Of a stretch of DNA of 64,000 bases, positions 1 to 9,073 are shown one piece after another. The DNA lies in contig CAVOJY010000006.1 of the NCBI GenBank assembly GCA_963696405.1, positions 868,001-932,000 of the forward strand. The letters are read 5' to 3'. Under the pieces are notes generated by a model, which saw only the letters and a list, made by a program, of their open reading frames with translations, made no database searches and was not told the DNA's origin. How positions within the stretch are numbered: the first letter of the stretch is position 1; each line of letters begins with the position of its first letter. The position numbers and the translations under genes are program-made. The DNA comes from CAVOJY01 sp963696405 (GTDB lineage: Bacteria > Chloroflexota > Limnocylindria > Limnocylindrales > CSP1-4).

Positions 1-84
1 CGGTGGCGGGTCGTGGACGCGGACGGGAGAGCGGACGACCTGGCGGCGCGGGTGCTGCAGGTCGTCGAGGAGGCCCTGGCCTAG
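1..84 (+). CDS. tmk: Thymidylate kinase, C-terminal end (partial)
   Basis: Only the last 27 codons lie in the window, reading in frame from base 1 to a TAG. The peptide starts RWRVVDADGRADDLAARVLQ and ends VVEEALA, the usual thymidylate kinase ending (a W-x-x-V/I-D-A segment followed by a helix). The enzyme phosphorylates dTMP in the cytoplasm. In many bacteria tmk sits beside the DarA/YaaQ gene, and a DarA gene follows here at 1228, which supports the call. The stop overlaps the stop of the convergent GGDEF gene. Confidence 0.6.
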   Translation, partial: RWRVVDADGRADDLAARVLQVVEEALA

Positions 85-1124
85 CTGGCCTCGACCACCG
101 TGCCGGGACGGCGCTTCTGGGCCGCCATCAACGCCTTCTCGGCCACCGCGAGCAACTCCTCCGCCGTTTCGCCATGGACCGGGTAGCTGGCCACGCCGGC
201 GCTCACCGACACCCGCTTCCGGCCGATCACGGCGGGCATGCGGGCCACCGTCTGCGCGGCGCGAGTCGCCATCACGACCCCGTCCGACACCGGGCCGACG
301 ACAACGAAACCATCCGGCCCCGTGCGGGCCACCGCGTCCACGAGGCGGACGGTCCCGGCAAGGCTGGCCCCGACCGCCCGGAGCACATTGTCGGCCGCGG
401 CATCGCCCCTCTCGGACCGGATCCTGTCGAGGCCGTCCACGGCGAACATGGCCACCCCGAGTGCAGTCTGCCAGCGGGCGGCGCGCGCCAGCTCGTGCGC
501 GAGCACCCTGTCGAGCGCGCGCCGGTTCGCGAGGCCGGTGAGAGCATCGGTGTGGGCCAGCCGGTCCAGCCAGTCAGATCGCTCCGCCAGGGCGATCTCG
601 AGACGGGCCTGCTGAGCGGCGACCGACAGGAGCGCGACCAGCCCCGCAAGGATCCCCTGCCGGCGGGCCGTGGGCGGGGGTCCGTCGAACCCAAGGACGA
701 GCACGCCCTCGACCTCGGACCCCCCGGCCGGGCTGTCGCAGACGAGCGGCAGGTGCAGCGTCGACGCGAGACCGTCGTCGAGGCCGAGGAGGGGCGAGGC
801 GACGCTCGGGCGGCTGCCGTCGGCGGCCCCGCGGATGACCGATCGTGTCGATCGATCGTGCGCGGCGACCGCGGTGGCGTCGTCCGCACCCGGGCGGAGC
901 GTGGCGAGCTGCTCGGCGGCGTCCCTGCCTGCGCCCGCCGACGCGACCGGCGACAGGACCCCGGTCTCGATGTTGCGCAGGTAGACCGCGGCCACCCGGG
1001 CGTCCGTCTCATCGGCCGCTGCGAGGGCCAACCCGGAACAACGGGCGACCAGGTCATGCGTGGTCGCGAGGAGGCGTGCCCCCGAGAGGAGGAGGCCGCG
1101 CTGCTGGACCGACCGTGCGGGCAC
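81..1124 (-). CDS. GAF-like plus degenerate GGDEF domain protein
   Basis: This 347-residue protein has an N-terminal GAF-like sensory region (roughly residues 20-170) and a C-terminal GGDEF fold from about residue 190, marked by DALTGLANRRALDRVL. The signature loop reads G-P-D-G-F, not G-G-D-E-F, so diguanylate cyclase activity is doubtful; it may bind a nucleotide or act through partners. I chose the GTG at 1124-1122 because a TATGAT box lies exactly 6 bases upstream, which fits a leaderless message. An upstream open frame continues to 1310 but would run over the divergent darA start. No transmembrane segment is visible. Confidence 0.75.
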   Translation of the reverse strand: MPARSVQQRGLLLSGARLLATTHDLVARCSGLALAAADETDARVAAVYLRNIETGVLSPVASAGAGRDAAEQLATLRPGADDATAVAAHDRSTRSVIRGAADGSRPSVASPLLGLDDGLASTLHLPLVCDSPAGGSEVEGVLVLGFDGPPPTARRQGILAGLVALLSVAAQQARLEIALAERSDWLDRLAHTDALTGLANRRALDRVLAHELARAARWQTALGVAMFAVDGLDRIRSERGDAAADNVLRAVGASLAGTVRLVDAVARTGPDGFVVVGPVSDGVVMATRAAQTVARMPAVIGRKRVSVSAGVASYPVHGETAEELLAVAEKALMAAQKRRPGTVVEAS

Positions 1125-1130
1125 GGCCGC

Positions 1131-1136
1131 ATCATA
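1131..1136 (-). promoter_or_regulatory. -10 box of the GGDEF gene (leaderless)
   Basis: On the minus strand the bases read TATGAT, followed by GCGGCC and then the GTG start. Six bases between box and start codon leave no room for a ribosome binding site, so the transcript would begin at or next to the start codon. Confidence 0.55.
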
Positions 1137-1214
1137 CGCGACGCTTCGGCGCCCGCACAGTACATCGGCGGGCCGGCACTCGACAGGCCAGCACTTGGGA
1201 AGGCCGTGTGGCCC

Positions 1215-1220
1215 TATACT
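1215..1220 (+). promoter_or_regulatory. -10 box of darA (leaderless)
   Basis: TATACT is followed by seven bases and the GTG start of darA at 1228. No Shine-Dalgarno sequence is present in the gap. The divergent GGDEF promoter lies about 80 bases upstream. Confidence 0.6.
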
Positions 1221-1227
1221 CCGACGC

Positions 1228-1557
1228 GTGAAGCTCGTGATGGCAGTGGTCCAGAACGAGGACGCGGGCCCCCTCGTGGCGGCCCTGCTGGAACGCGATT
1301 TCCGCGCCACGCGCCTTCACTCGTCCGGTGGGTTCCTGAAGCAAACGAACGCAACCGTCATGGTCGGCGTTGCCGAAGAGCAGCTCGACGACGTCCTCGC
1401 GGTCATCCGGGAGAACTGCCACGCACGCACGCAGCTCGTCAACCCGATGCCGCCGATCATGGAGCCCGGCGAGCTCTACATGCCGTACCCGCTCGAGGTC
1501 GAGGTCGGGGGCGCAATGGTGTTCGTCCTGCCCGTCGAGCGCGTCGAGCGGCTGTAG
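1228..1557 (+). CDS. darA: PII-like cyclic di-AMP receptor protein (DarA/YaaQ family)
   Basis: This 109-residue protein matches the DarA (YaaQ, PstA) PII-like family in full length and pattern: MKLVMAVVQNEDA at the N terminus, GGFLKQTNATVMVGV in the T-loop region, and a C-terminal strand ending VFVLPVERVERL. Known members are soluble trimers that bind cyclic di-AMP and pass the signal to unidentified partners. Its place next to tmk is the same as in Firmicutes, where tmk, yaaQ and yaaR are adjacent. The GTG start is set by the -10 box seven bases upstream. No diadenylate cyclase is present in the window. Confidence 0.88.
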   Translation: MKLVMAVVQNEDAGPLVAALLERDFRATRLHSSGGFLKQTNATVMVGVAEEQLDDVLAVIRENCHARTQLVNPMPPIMEPGELYMPYPLEVEVGGAMVFVLPVERVERL

Positions 1558-1597
1558 CGGTCGTACGGGCCGGCGGCGCAGGAGGGATCGATCGCAC

Positions 1598-2809
1598 GTG
1601 TTGCAGGGCACCCGCACATCCCCCGCCGGAGCTGAGCCAGGCGACCAGGAGGAGGCGGCGGTGCCCGCTCGGCGACGGCCATCGAAGGTCGATTCGATCC
1701 GACCCACCTACGGCTTCGAGGACGTCTCGCTGGCGCCGGGCACCGATACGGTCGAGCCGGCGGACGTTGACACGTCAGTCGAGTTCGCCGGCATCCGGCT
1801 GGCAATCCCCGTGCTCGCTGCCGCTATGGACGCCGTGGTGGACGCGCGGCTCGCGGGCGCGCTGGCCCGGCTCGGAGGCCTCGCGGTTCTCAACCTCGAG
1901 GGGTTGCAGACCCGCCATGACGAGCCGGACGCGCTCCTCGAGCGGATCGCAGCAGCGTCGGACGGCGAGGTCCAAGCCGTCCTTTCCGACGCGTACGCCA
2001 GGCCGATCCGCGAGGAGTTGATCGGGCGGCGGATGGTGGAGATCCGCGATGCGGGGAGCCCCGTCGCCGTGTCCGCGACGCCCGCGGTCGCCCGCCGTTT
2101 CGGGCCGCTCTGCGCAGAGCACGGGGCGGATCTCTTCCTTGTCCAATCCCAGGTGAGCAGCGCGCGCCACCTCGCCACCGGGTACGAGGCGCTCGAGCTC
2201 AACGAGTTCACCCGGCTCATGCACATCCCGGTCGCGGTCGGCAACACCACCTCGTTCGACGCCGCCTACCAGCTCATGCACCAGGGGATCGTGGCGATCT
2301 TCGTCGGGGTCGGGCCGGGGGCGGCATGCACGACCCGCGAGGTCCTCGGAATCGGGGTCCCGCAGATCACGGCCGTCAGCGACGTGGCCGCTGCCCGCGA
2401 CACCTATTTCGACGAGACCGGGAGGTACGTGTCGGTGGTTGCCGACGGCGGCATGCGCAAGGGAGGCGAGATCGCCAAGGCGATCGCTGCCGGAGCCGAT
2501 GCGGTCATGCTCGGCTCGCCCCTCGCCCGCGCCGAGGAGGCGCCGGGCCGGGGCACGAACTGGGGGATGGCAACGCCCTCGCCCACCCTCCCGCGCGGCA
2601 CGCGCATCCGGGTGGGCACTGCCGGACCGCTCGAGCGAATCCTCTTCGGCCCGGCCCACGTCACTGACGGCACGGAGAATCTCCTGGGCGCGCTCCGCCA
2701 GTCGATGGCCGCCCTCGGCGCCCGCACCATCCGCGAGATGCAGCAGGTCGAGATGGTCTACGCCCCGGCCATCGCGACCGAGGGCAAGGCCTGGCAGACG
2801 AGACGGTAG
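1598..2809 (+). CDS. guaB3: GuaB3 family IMP dehydrogenase-related protein
   Basis: The 403-residue product has the IMP dehydrogenase TIM barrel without a CBS pair: LAPGTDTVEPADVDTS near the N terminus, the loop GVGPGAACTTREVLGIGVPQ that holds the catalytic cysteine, and ADGGMRKGGEIAKAIAAGAD for phosphate binding. The A-A-C-T-T-R loop is typical of the GuaB3 group found with GuaB in Actinomycetota and relatives. Some members were reported to act in purine salvage (GMP reductase-like), so the exact reaction is open. GTG at 1598 follows a GGAGG at 1581-1585. A purine theme continues with guaA at 6.2 kb. Confidence 0.85.
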   Translation: MLQGTRTSPAGAEPGDQEEAAVPARRRPSKVDSIRPTYGFEDVSLAPGTDTVEPADVDTSVEFAGIRLAIPVLAAAMDAVVDARLAGALARLGGLAVLNLEGLQTRHDEPDALLERIAAASDGEVQAVLSDAYARPIREELIGRRMVEIRDAGSPVAVSATPAVARRFGPLCAEHGADLFLVQSQVSSARHLATGYEALELNEFTRLMHIPVAVGNTTSFDAAYQLMHQGIVAIFVGVGPGAACTTREVLGIGVPQITAVSDVAAARDTYFDETGRYVSVVADGGMRKGGEIAKAIAAGADAVMLGSPLARAEEAPGRGTNWGMATPSPTLPRGTRIRVGTAGPLERILFGPAHVTDGTENLLGALRQSMAALGARTIREMQQVEMVYAPAIATEGKAWQTRR

Positions 2810-2818
2810 CCGGGCGCG

Positions 2819-4387
2819 TCAGCAGCCGAAGAGGCCGTTGGGCGGAGCCGTCTCGTCCGGCAGCGGCGCCGCGCCCTTGAACGCGTCGCGGATGGCCTTC
2901 CGTATCTTGGTGACGTCCGAGCCGGTGATGTACGCGTTGATGGTGGGTGGCACGAAGGTCCGTTTCGAGATCCGGCTGGTGTCCACCCTGTCGGCGAGGG
3001 CGATGAGCCCCGGCAGCTGACCGACGGGGATGTTCGTCCAGAGCGTCTCCTTGGCGATCTTCACGAACTGGGAGAGCCGCGGCAGCATGGAGCAGGGGTT
3101 GAGCTGCTTGCGGATCGCGAGAAGGGTGAGCTGCTGGCGCTGCATCCGGCCATAGTCGGAATCCTGGTGTCGCGTGCGGGCGAAGGCGAGGGCCATCGAG
3201 CCGTTCAGCCGCTGGTACCCGGGGTTGATGATGAGGACCTTCGTTCCGCTGCCGTCCTCCTTGGGGTAGGCCCTGTCGTAGATCCGGTACGGCACGTTGA
3301 TCCAGAGCCCGCCGAGGGCGTCGACGACCTTCACGAAGCCGTTCAGATCGACCGACACGACCCCGTCGATCTTGACGTTGGCCAGGTAGCCGATGGTGTC
3401 CGAGAGCGCCCGGTAGCCGCGCGTGACACCGTTGCCCGGGAACACGTCAGGGCGCGACTGCGCGTACCGGTACAGCGCGTTCAGGAGGTCGGGGAAGCAC
3501 TTGCACTTGAACAACGACTGATACTTGGGCGGCAGAGGCACGTTCACGAGGTTCCGCGGGAAGCCAAACAGGGCGGCCCTCGCCGTCTTGAGGTCTACCG
3601 TCAGGAGGATCATCGAGTCCGTGCGCAGCCCGGTCCGCCCCGGGCCCGCGTCGCCGCCGATGAGCAGCACGTTGAGCCGCCCATCCGTCGCCCAGTACGG
3701 CGTCGCGGGCGTGGGCGTGGGCGTCGGTGATGGTGATGGCGAGGGCGATGACGACGCTGTGAGGTCGCTCGATCCCGTGGCGGGGTCCAGCGACGCCGCC
3801 AGGCCGACCAGCGCGGCGGAAGCCTCTGGAGAAACCGCTACTCCCTCGGGCGCCTCCAAGAGATCGGGCAGCTGAGACGCGACGCCATCTCCCCAGTTCG
3901 GTCCGCCCCCTCCGTTGTCGCCTGCGAAGACGCTCGAGACAAGGTCGTAGCCGTTCCAGTCCACGTAGGCGATGACCCCGTGAAAGGCGAAGGTGAGGGC
4001 GAGGAGCCCGGCGAGCACAGCCATCGCGCCCGCGCTCCGCGGCCTCGCCGGGAGGGCGGCGCCACGGGCAACGCGGTCCGCGTCGAGAATCGCCCAGGAC
4101 CGGTATGCGAGCAGCGCGAGGTTGACTGCGAAGAACGCCAGCAGGACCGTGGGCTGGAGCAGGAGACCGAGGACGTAGCCGCGTTCGGGCGATGCGACCA
4201 GGACGACCAGCACCAGTGCGACCAATGCGAGGAACGGCACCGCGATCAACGCCCCGCGTCGCCTCGCGCCGGCCCACCCCTGCCCGAGTCCAGGGACGAG
4301 GAACGAGAGAGCGGCGGCAACCGACGGCGAGCGGGGCCGGTGCGGCTCGCCTGCGTCCGGTCGGGTGGAACGTGGGCTGTCGGCCAT
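2819..4387 (-). CDS. LytR-CpsA-Psr (LCP) family cell wall polymer ligase
   Basis: This 522-residue membrane protein would transfer a glycopolymer from its lipid carrier to peptidoglycan. The N-terminal 140 residues contain several hydrophobic segments, followed by a Pro/Ser/Thr linker with alternating SP and TP pairs, then the LCP domain: RTDSMILLTVDL, FPRNLVNVPLP, DALGGLWINVPY and RTRHQDSDYGRMQRQQ, which carries the conserved arginines. I start at ATG 4387, preceded by GGGAG seven bases upstream. It diverges from murJ across a palindromic promoter and meets guaB3 tail to tail. The envelope-polysaccharide genes downstream give it a plausible substrate. Confidence 0.9.
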   Translation of the reverse strand: MADSPRSTRPDAGEPHRPRSPSVAAALSFLVPGLGQGWAGARRRGALIAVPFLALVALVLVVLVASPERGYVLGLLLQPTVLLAFFAVNLALLAYRSWAILDADRVARGAALPARPRSAGAMAVLAGLLALTFAFHGVIAYVDWNGYDLVSSVFAGDNGGGGPNWGDGVASQLPDLLEAPEGVAVSPEASAALVGLAASLDPATGSSDLTASSSPSPSPSPTPTPTPATPYWATDGRLNVLLIGGDAGPGRTGLRTDSMILLTVDLKTARAALFGFPRNLVNVPLPPKYQSLFKCKCFPDLLNALYRYAQSRPDVFPGNGVTRGYRALSDTIGYLANVKIDGVVSVDLNGFVKVVDALGGLWINVPYRIYDRAYPKEDGSGTKVLIINPGYQRLNGSMALAFARTRHQDSDYGRMQRQQLTLLAIRKQLNPCSMLPRLSQFVKIAKETLWTNIPVGQLPGLIALADRVDTSRISKRTFVPPTINAYITGSDVTKIRKAIRDAFKGAAPLPDETAPPNGLFGC

Positions 4388-4423
4388 GGGGTTCTCCCGG
4401 CGGGTCGTCGGAACGATCTTCGC

Positions 4424-4438
4424 GCGGTATGATACCGC
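4424..4438. promoter_or_regulatory. Palindromic bidirectional -10 element (LCP / murJ)
   Basis: GCGGTATGATACCGC is a perfect 7+1+7 palindrome. It holds TATGAT on the plus strand (4428-4433) and TATCAT on the minus strand (4434-4429), so one site can serve as -10 box for murJ and for the LCP gene. Both genes have short leaders with Shine-Dalgarno sequences. Confidence 0.6.
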
Positions 4439-4481
4439 CTCGCCTGAGCCCGGAACCACGGACTGGGGAGCGGACCTGCAC

Positions 4482-6084
4482 GTGACGAACGACGACGCGG
4501 TCGATGCGCCGCGGACCGGCGTCCCGGGCCTCGCTCGGGCTGGGGCGATTGTCGTCGTCGGGTTCGTGGTCGCGCGGGCACTCGGCTACGTCAGGGTCGT
4601 CGCGACGGGCGCGGCGTTCGGCGCCTCGAGCGAGCTCGATGCGTTCTGGGTGGCCTTCCGCCTCCCTGATCTCGTCCTGAACCTCGTGGCCACCGGCGCG
4701 CTGGCCGCGTCGCTCGTATCCGGCGCTTTCCGGTCTGCTCGCCATCGGGAGCACCGAGCGCGCGTGGCGGACCGCCTCCTCCCTCCTGGCCGCGGCCGGG
4801 GTCGCCTTTGCGCTCTTCGGGGTCTTCCTCTTCGTCGCGGCCCCGTGGCTCGTGCCTCTCCTGGCGCCGGGGTTCGACGACGCATCGACCGCGCTCGCTG
4901 TCCAGCTCACCAGGGAGATGAGCCCGGCCCCGCTCATCCTCGGGGTCGCCGCGCTCATGGCGGGGGCGCTCAACGCGATGGGTCGTTTCACGGCCAGCAT
5001 CCTCGGGCCGATCGCTTACAACGTCATGACCATCATCGGGGCGTTGTGGCTGTCAGGGCCGTTCGGGGTGCACGGCCTGGCGATCGGCGTGGTGCTGGGC
5101 TCGATCGCCTACCTCGTGATCCAGGTCATCGCCCTCCTCCGCAGCGAGTTCCGGTTCCGGCGGGTCGTCGACCTGGGTGACGCCGGGGTGCGCCGGGCGC
5201 TGGGGCTCCTCCTCCCCCGGGCCATCGGCCTCTCGACCGCGCAGCTCCAGCTGGTCGTGGCCGTCGCCCTCGCGAGCTCGCTCCCGAGCGGCTCCGTGAC
5301 CGCCTTCACCATCGCCTACACCCTGTTCCTGATACCCGCGGGAACGCTCGGGGTCCCGATCGGCACCGTCGCCCTGCCCCTGCTGGCCGCCCGCCACGCA
5401 GCCGGGCAGCTCGCCGAGGTCGGGCGCCTGCTAACAGCCGGCCTTCGTTTCGTCGTCTTCGCCATGCTCCCGGTGGTCACGGTGTCGATTGCGCTGGCGC
5501 CTGAACTCGTGACCCTGCTGTTCGGGTACGGCCGGTACGATGCGAGCGACGTTGCGACGACCGCCGCGGCCGCGGAGGTCCTCTTTCTGGGCTTGCCCGC
5601 GGAAGCGATGACCGCGGTTTCCGCCCGTGCCCTGTACGCGGCGGACAAGACCGCCCCGACGCTCCTGGCCGCCGGCGTCGACCTGGGGGCGACGGCGGTG
5701 CTGGCGCTCATCCTGGTCCAGCCGTACGGGCTCGCCGGCCTCGCCCTCGCCTTCGCGATCTCCGCCTGGATCGAGACCCTGATCCTGCTCGTTGCTCTCC
5801 GCTGGCACGTACCAGAACTCCGCCTCGCGGCGCTGGTGCGGAGCGGGATCGGCTGGCTCGCCGTCGCCGTCGCCGTCGGGATCGGGGTTGCCATCATCGC
5901 CGACCGACTGGTGGTCCTGGACGCCCCGCCGCATGGGCGCCTCGCGCTCCTCGTGGCCGTGGTCGCGTGCGGCGGTCTTGCCGTCGCGGTCTACCTTGGC
6001 CTGGCCGTGGCGGTACGGGCGCCCGAGGTCGCCGTCCTGCGGTCGTTTCTCCAGCGGCGCAGACAGCGCGGTGCAGGGGCCTGA
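4482..6084 (+). CDS. murJ: Lipid II flippase MurJ (one frameshift)
   Basis: MurJ is a polytopic MOP-family flippase that moves lipid II across the membrane for peptidoglycan synthesis. The N-terminal segment RALGYVRVVATGAAFG and the following SSELDAFWVAFRLPDLVLN are classic MurJ motifs, and the rest shows regularly spaced hydrophobic helices over about 530 residues. The reading frame changes near 4715-4735: translation resumes as SGLLAIGSTERAWRTAS in the next frame with no loss of homology, which points to a single-base error. GTG 4482 is chosen because GGGGAG lies 11 bases upstream. Confidence 0.87.
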
Positions 6085-6174
6085 CCGGCCCTTCCCGACG
6101 CTGGCGGCGCCGCCCGGCGAGCGAGTCCTCGAAGATCCCCGGGACACCGGCGGCCGGACGGCGGAGGCCCGGTC

Positions 6175-6218
6175 TACACTTGGCGAGCCAGGGCATGAGC
6201 GGGGAAGGGGAGCGTTGA
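6175..6218 (+). promoter_or_regulatory. guaA promoter and 7-codon leader ORF
   Basis: TACACT at 6175-6180 fits a -10 box. About 15 bases downstream an ATG at 6195 opens a seven-codon frame (MSGEGER) whose TGA at 6216-6218 overlaps the TTG start of guaA at 6215 as TTGA. The purine-rich stretch 6201-6211 inside this mini-ORF would serve as the guaA ribosome binding site. Translational coupling is inferred. Confidence 0.4.
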
Positions 6219-8106
6219 GCGAGTCGGGCGGCAAGGAAACCTGGAGCCCATCACGGAGGCCCGCGGGCCGGGTGGCCAGCTTGACCTCGGCATGGGGCCC
6301 CAGGGACGCGGGCGGGTCGCCGCCGGATCTCCACGAGCGACCGCCGAAGCCGGAGCGCGGCAAGACCGTCCACGGCGAGGCGGCGAACGCCGGGCACCGC
6401 GTCCTGGCCCCGGACGACGCCGAGTTCGAGGCCTACCTCGAGACGGCGCTGAAGGCGGCGGCGCCCGGCCCGGCCCGAGGTCGACCTGCCCCGCCGCGCC
6501 GTTCCGGTGGCGAGCCGAGCGCGGCGACTCCTGACACGGTGGTCGTCCTCGATTTCGGCAGCCAGTACGCCCAGCTCATCGCGCGCCGGGTCCGCGAGCT
6601 GAACGTCTACTCCGAACTGCTGCCGTTCGACACGCCGTGGGACGAGATCGAGCGGCACCGGCCGGTGGCGATCATCCTCTCCGGCGGTCCGAACAGCGTC
6701 TACGACGAGGGTGCCCCAGGCCCGACCCGGCGCTCTGGGCTGGGGGGTGCCCGTCCTCGGCATCTGCTACGGGCTCCACCTGATGGCTCAGCAGCTCGGC
6801 GGCGAGGTGATTGCAGCTGCCAACCGCGAGTACGGACCGGCCACCATCTCGATCGTGGAGGACGCCGACACGCCACCCGCCGGCGCCTGTTCGCCGGACT
6901 GCCGCGCGAACAGCCCGTATGGATGAGCCACGGCGACTCGATCGTCCGGCTGCCGCAGGGTTTCGAGGCAACCGCGCAGACTCCGTCCACCCCGTACGCG
7001 GGCATCGCGGATCCGCGCGGCGACTGTTCGGGATCCAGTTTCACCCGGAGGTCGTCCACACGCCGACGGGCAGGGACATCCTGCGCAACTTCGTGCTCGG
7101 GGTCGCCGGGGCGCGGCCGACTTGGACGCCCGCGAACTTCATCGATCCACCGTCGCCGAGATCCGCTCGCGGGTGGACGCCCACGCGCGCGAGACGGATC
7201 GGACGGGCTCGTCATCTGCGCCCTCTCGGGCGGCGTCGACTCCGCCGGTTGCGGCCACCCTCGTGCACCGGGCCGTGGGCGATCGGCTGACCTGCATCTA
7301 CGTGGACCACGGCCTCATGCGCAAGCGCGAGTCCGAGCTGCTGCGTCGGGACCTTCGAGCGAACCTCGGGATGCGGCTCGTCATGGTCGATGCCCGGGAC
7401 CGGTTCCTCTCGAGCCTGCTGGGCGTGGTCGACCCCGAGGAGAAGCGCCGCATCATCGGGGGCGAGTTCATCCACGTCTTCGAGGAAGAGGCGGCGAAGC
7501 TCGGGCAGATCGACTTCCTCACCCAGGGGACGCTCTATCCCGACGTGATCGAGTCGACCGCGCCCGAGACGAAGGCGGCCCAGAAGATCAAGACCCACCA
7601 CAACGTCGGCGGCCTGCCGCCTGATCTGCGGTTCACGCTCATCGAGCCCCTGCGGTACCTCTTCAAGGACGAGGTGCGCGCAGGTGGGCCTCGCGCTCGG
7701 CCTGCCCGAGGCGATGGTGTTCCGCCAGCCCTTCCCCGGGCCGGGGCTCGCCATCCGGATCATCGGCGAGGTGACCGCCGAGCGGCTCGACACGCTGCGC
7801 GAGGCCGACTGGATCGTCATCGACGAGATCAAGGCCGCGGGGCTGTACCGCTCGCTCTGGCAGTCGTTCGCGATCCTCACGCCGGTGCGCAGCGTGGGCG
7901 TCATGGGCGACGGCCGAACCTACGCGAACGTGGTGGCCATCCGCGCCGTGACGAGCGACGACGGCATGACGGCCGACTGGGCGCAAGCTTCCCGTACGAC
8001 GTGCTCGGCGAAGATCAGCTCGCGGATCGTGAACGAGGTGCCCGGGGTGAACCGGGTCGTCTACGACATCAGCTCGAAGCCGCCGGCCACGATCGAGTGG
8101 GAGTGA
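6215..8106 (+). CDS. guaA: GMP synthase (glutamine-hydrolysing), with many frameshifts
   Basis: GuaA converts XMP to GMP. The amidotransferase part shows VVLDFGSQYAQLIARRVREL, GICYGLHLMAQQLGG with the nucleophile cysteine, and FGIQFHPEVVHTP; the synthetase part shows ALSGGVDS (PP-loop) and the dimer domain FRQPFPGPGLAIRIIGEVT, ending VVYDISSKPPATIEWE. The coding frame jumps about eight times between 6710 and 8010, always resuming at the next homologous residue. As guaA is normally essential, errors are likelier than decay. An N-terminal extension of about 107 residues precedes the usual GuaA start; codon use there is as G/C-rich at third positions as in the core, so it appears translated. Confidence 0.88.
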
Positions 8107-8120
8107 GTCGCGCGGCGCGG

Positions 8121-8126
8121 TAAGCT
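8121..8126 (+). promoter_or_regulatory. Possible -10 box before the zinc-ribbon gene
   Basis: TAAGCT is followed by six bases and ATG 8133, the same spacing as the other leaderless starts in this window. It lies only 15 bases after the guaA stop. Confidence 0.35.
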
Positions 8127-8132
8127 CCCGAC

Positions 8133-9070
8133 ATGGCGGACGATTTCGACCGGGCCTTCGATCCCAGCATCGATCTGGGCGACTACCAGGCGCCGGGCCC
8201 GGCCCGGGAGGTCCCGGCCTGCGCGTGGTGCAACGCACCGCTCGACGATCCGTCGGTGCGGGTCTGTCCGCACTGCGGCGCGGCTCTCCGGCCGGAGGGC
8301 GACGAGCCGGCGGTTCCCGGCGTGACCGTGACGCCGTGGGACCCGCGCGTGGCCCGTGCTGCCTCCGACGCGCTCGCATCGGCGGCGGGTGCTGGTCTGC
8401 CGGACGAAGCGCTCGACGGGACCGGCCACCCAGCCTTCGCGCCTCCTGCCCCGGAGGTCCGGCGCGCCATGCGGGAGGTGGCTGCGTCGACAGCCGCGCC
8501 CGCCCGCCCGGCGGCCGATGGAAGTCCGGTGAAATCGGAGCCGCCAGTCGCTCGCGGCCGCGGCCCGCCGGATTCGGCGGGGAGGAGTACGTCCCGCCCC
8601 GGCGGCTCCCGATCCCCGGTCCGTCGTTCGTCCCCGAGCTGGAACTGACGGTCGGTCGGCCGGGACCCGGGCCGGATCTGCGCGTCCACGTGGGCATGAC
8701 GGCACCGTCCATGACCGACGATGGCTGGTGGCTGGCGGTGCTCTTCGCGCGCGACGACGCGGGCCTCGTGGAGGCCGAGGAGATTGCCTCGCCAGCGGGC
8801 CCGCCGGCCGTGCCGCCGCTCGCGGTCATGGGACCCGTGTTCTCGGGCGCCCTCTCGGGGCTGGTCGCCGAGCAGGGGGGCCGCCAGCAGCTCCGGCTGG
8901 CGCTTCCGGCGAGCGACGACGAGCAGCATCCGTGGCGTCGCCCGCTCGTTGTCCGGCTCGCCGTCCGGTGGGAGCCCGCCCGCGCCGTCACCATGAGCCA
9001 GGAGCAACTCGCCTCCGAGGTCGTCGCAGCCTTCCGCCGCGCGCTGGAGGCGGCCGGCCGGCCGACCTGA
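8133..9070 (+). CDS. Zinc-ribbon protein of unknown function (one frameshift)
   Basis: I do not recognise a named family. The N terminus (about residues 30-55) holds a zinc ribbon, CAWCNAPLDDPSVRVCPHCG. A Pro/Ala-rich linker follows, then a soluble C-terminal domain of about 150 residues containing DLRVHVGMTAPSMTDDGWW and VAAFRRALEAAGRP. The frame changes around 8520-8580, after which third-position G/C bias continues in the new frame. It opens a run with a membrane protein, a second zinc-ribbon membrane protein and a CPBP protease. A DNA, RNA or protein scaffold role is possible, but nothing decides it. Confidence 0.6.
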
Positions 9071-9073
9071 CGG

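Noticed and set aside
3..2021. A 672-codon open frame opposite the GGDEF gene
   Set aside because: It is the complement of a well-supported gene, has Arg/Gly/Pro-rich low-complexity sequence and also crosses darA and guaB3 out of frame.
3700..3770. A CRISPR-like or regulatory short repeat
   Set aside because: It is the coding repeat for the Ser-Pro/Thr-Pro linker of the LCP protein.
6215..8106. guaA as a true pseudogene
   Set aside because: About eight indels each resume at the next conserved residue, with no nonsense change and intact catalytic motifs; sequence error is the simpler reading for an essential gene.
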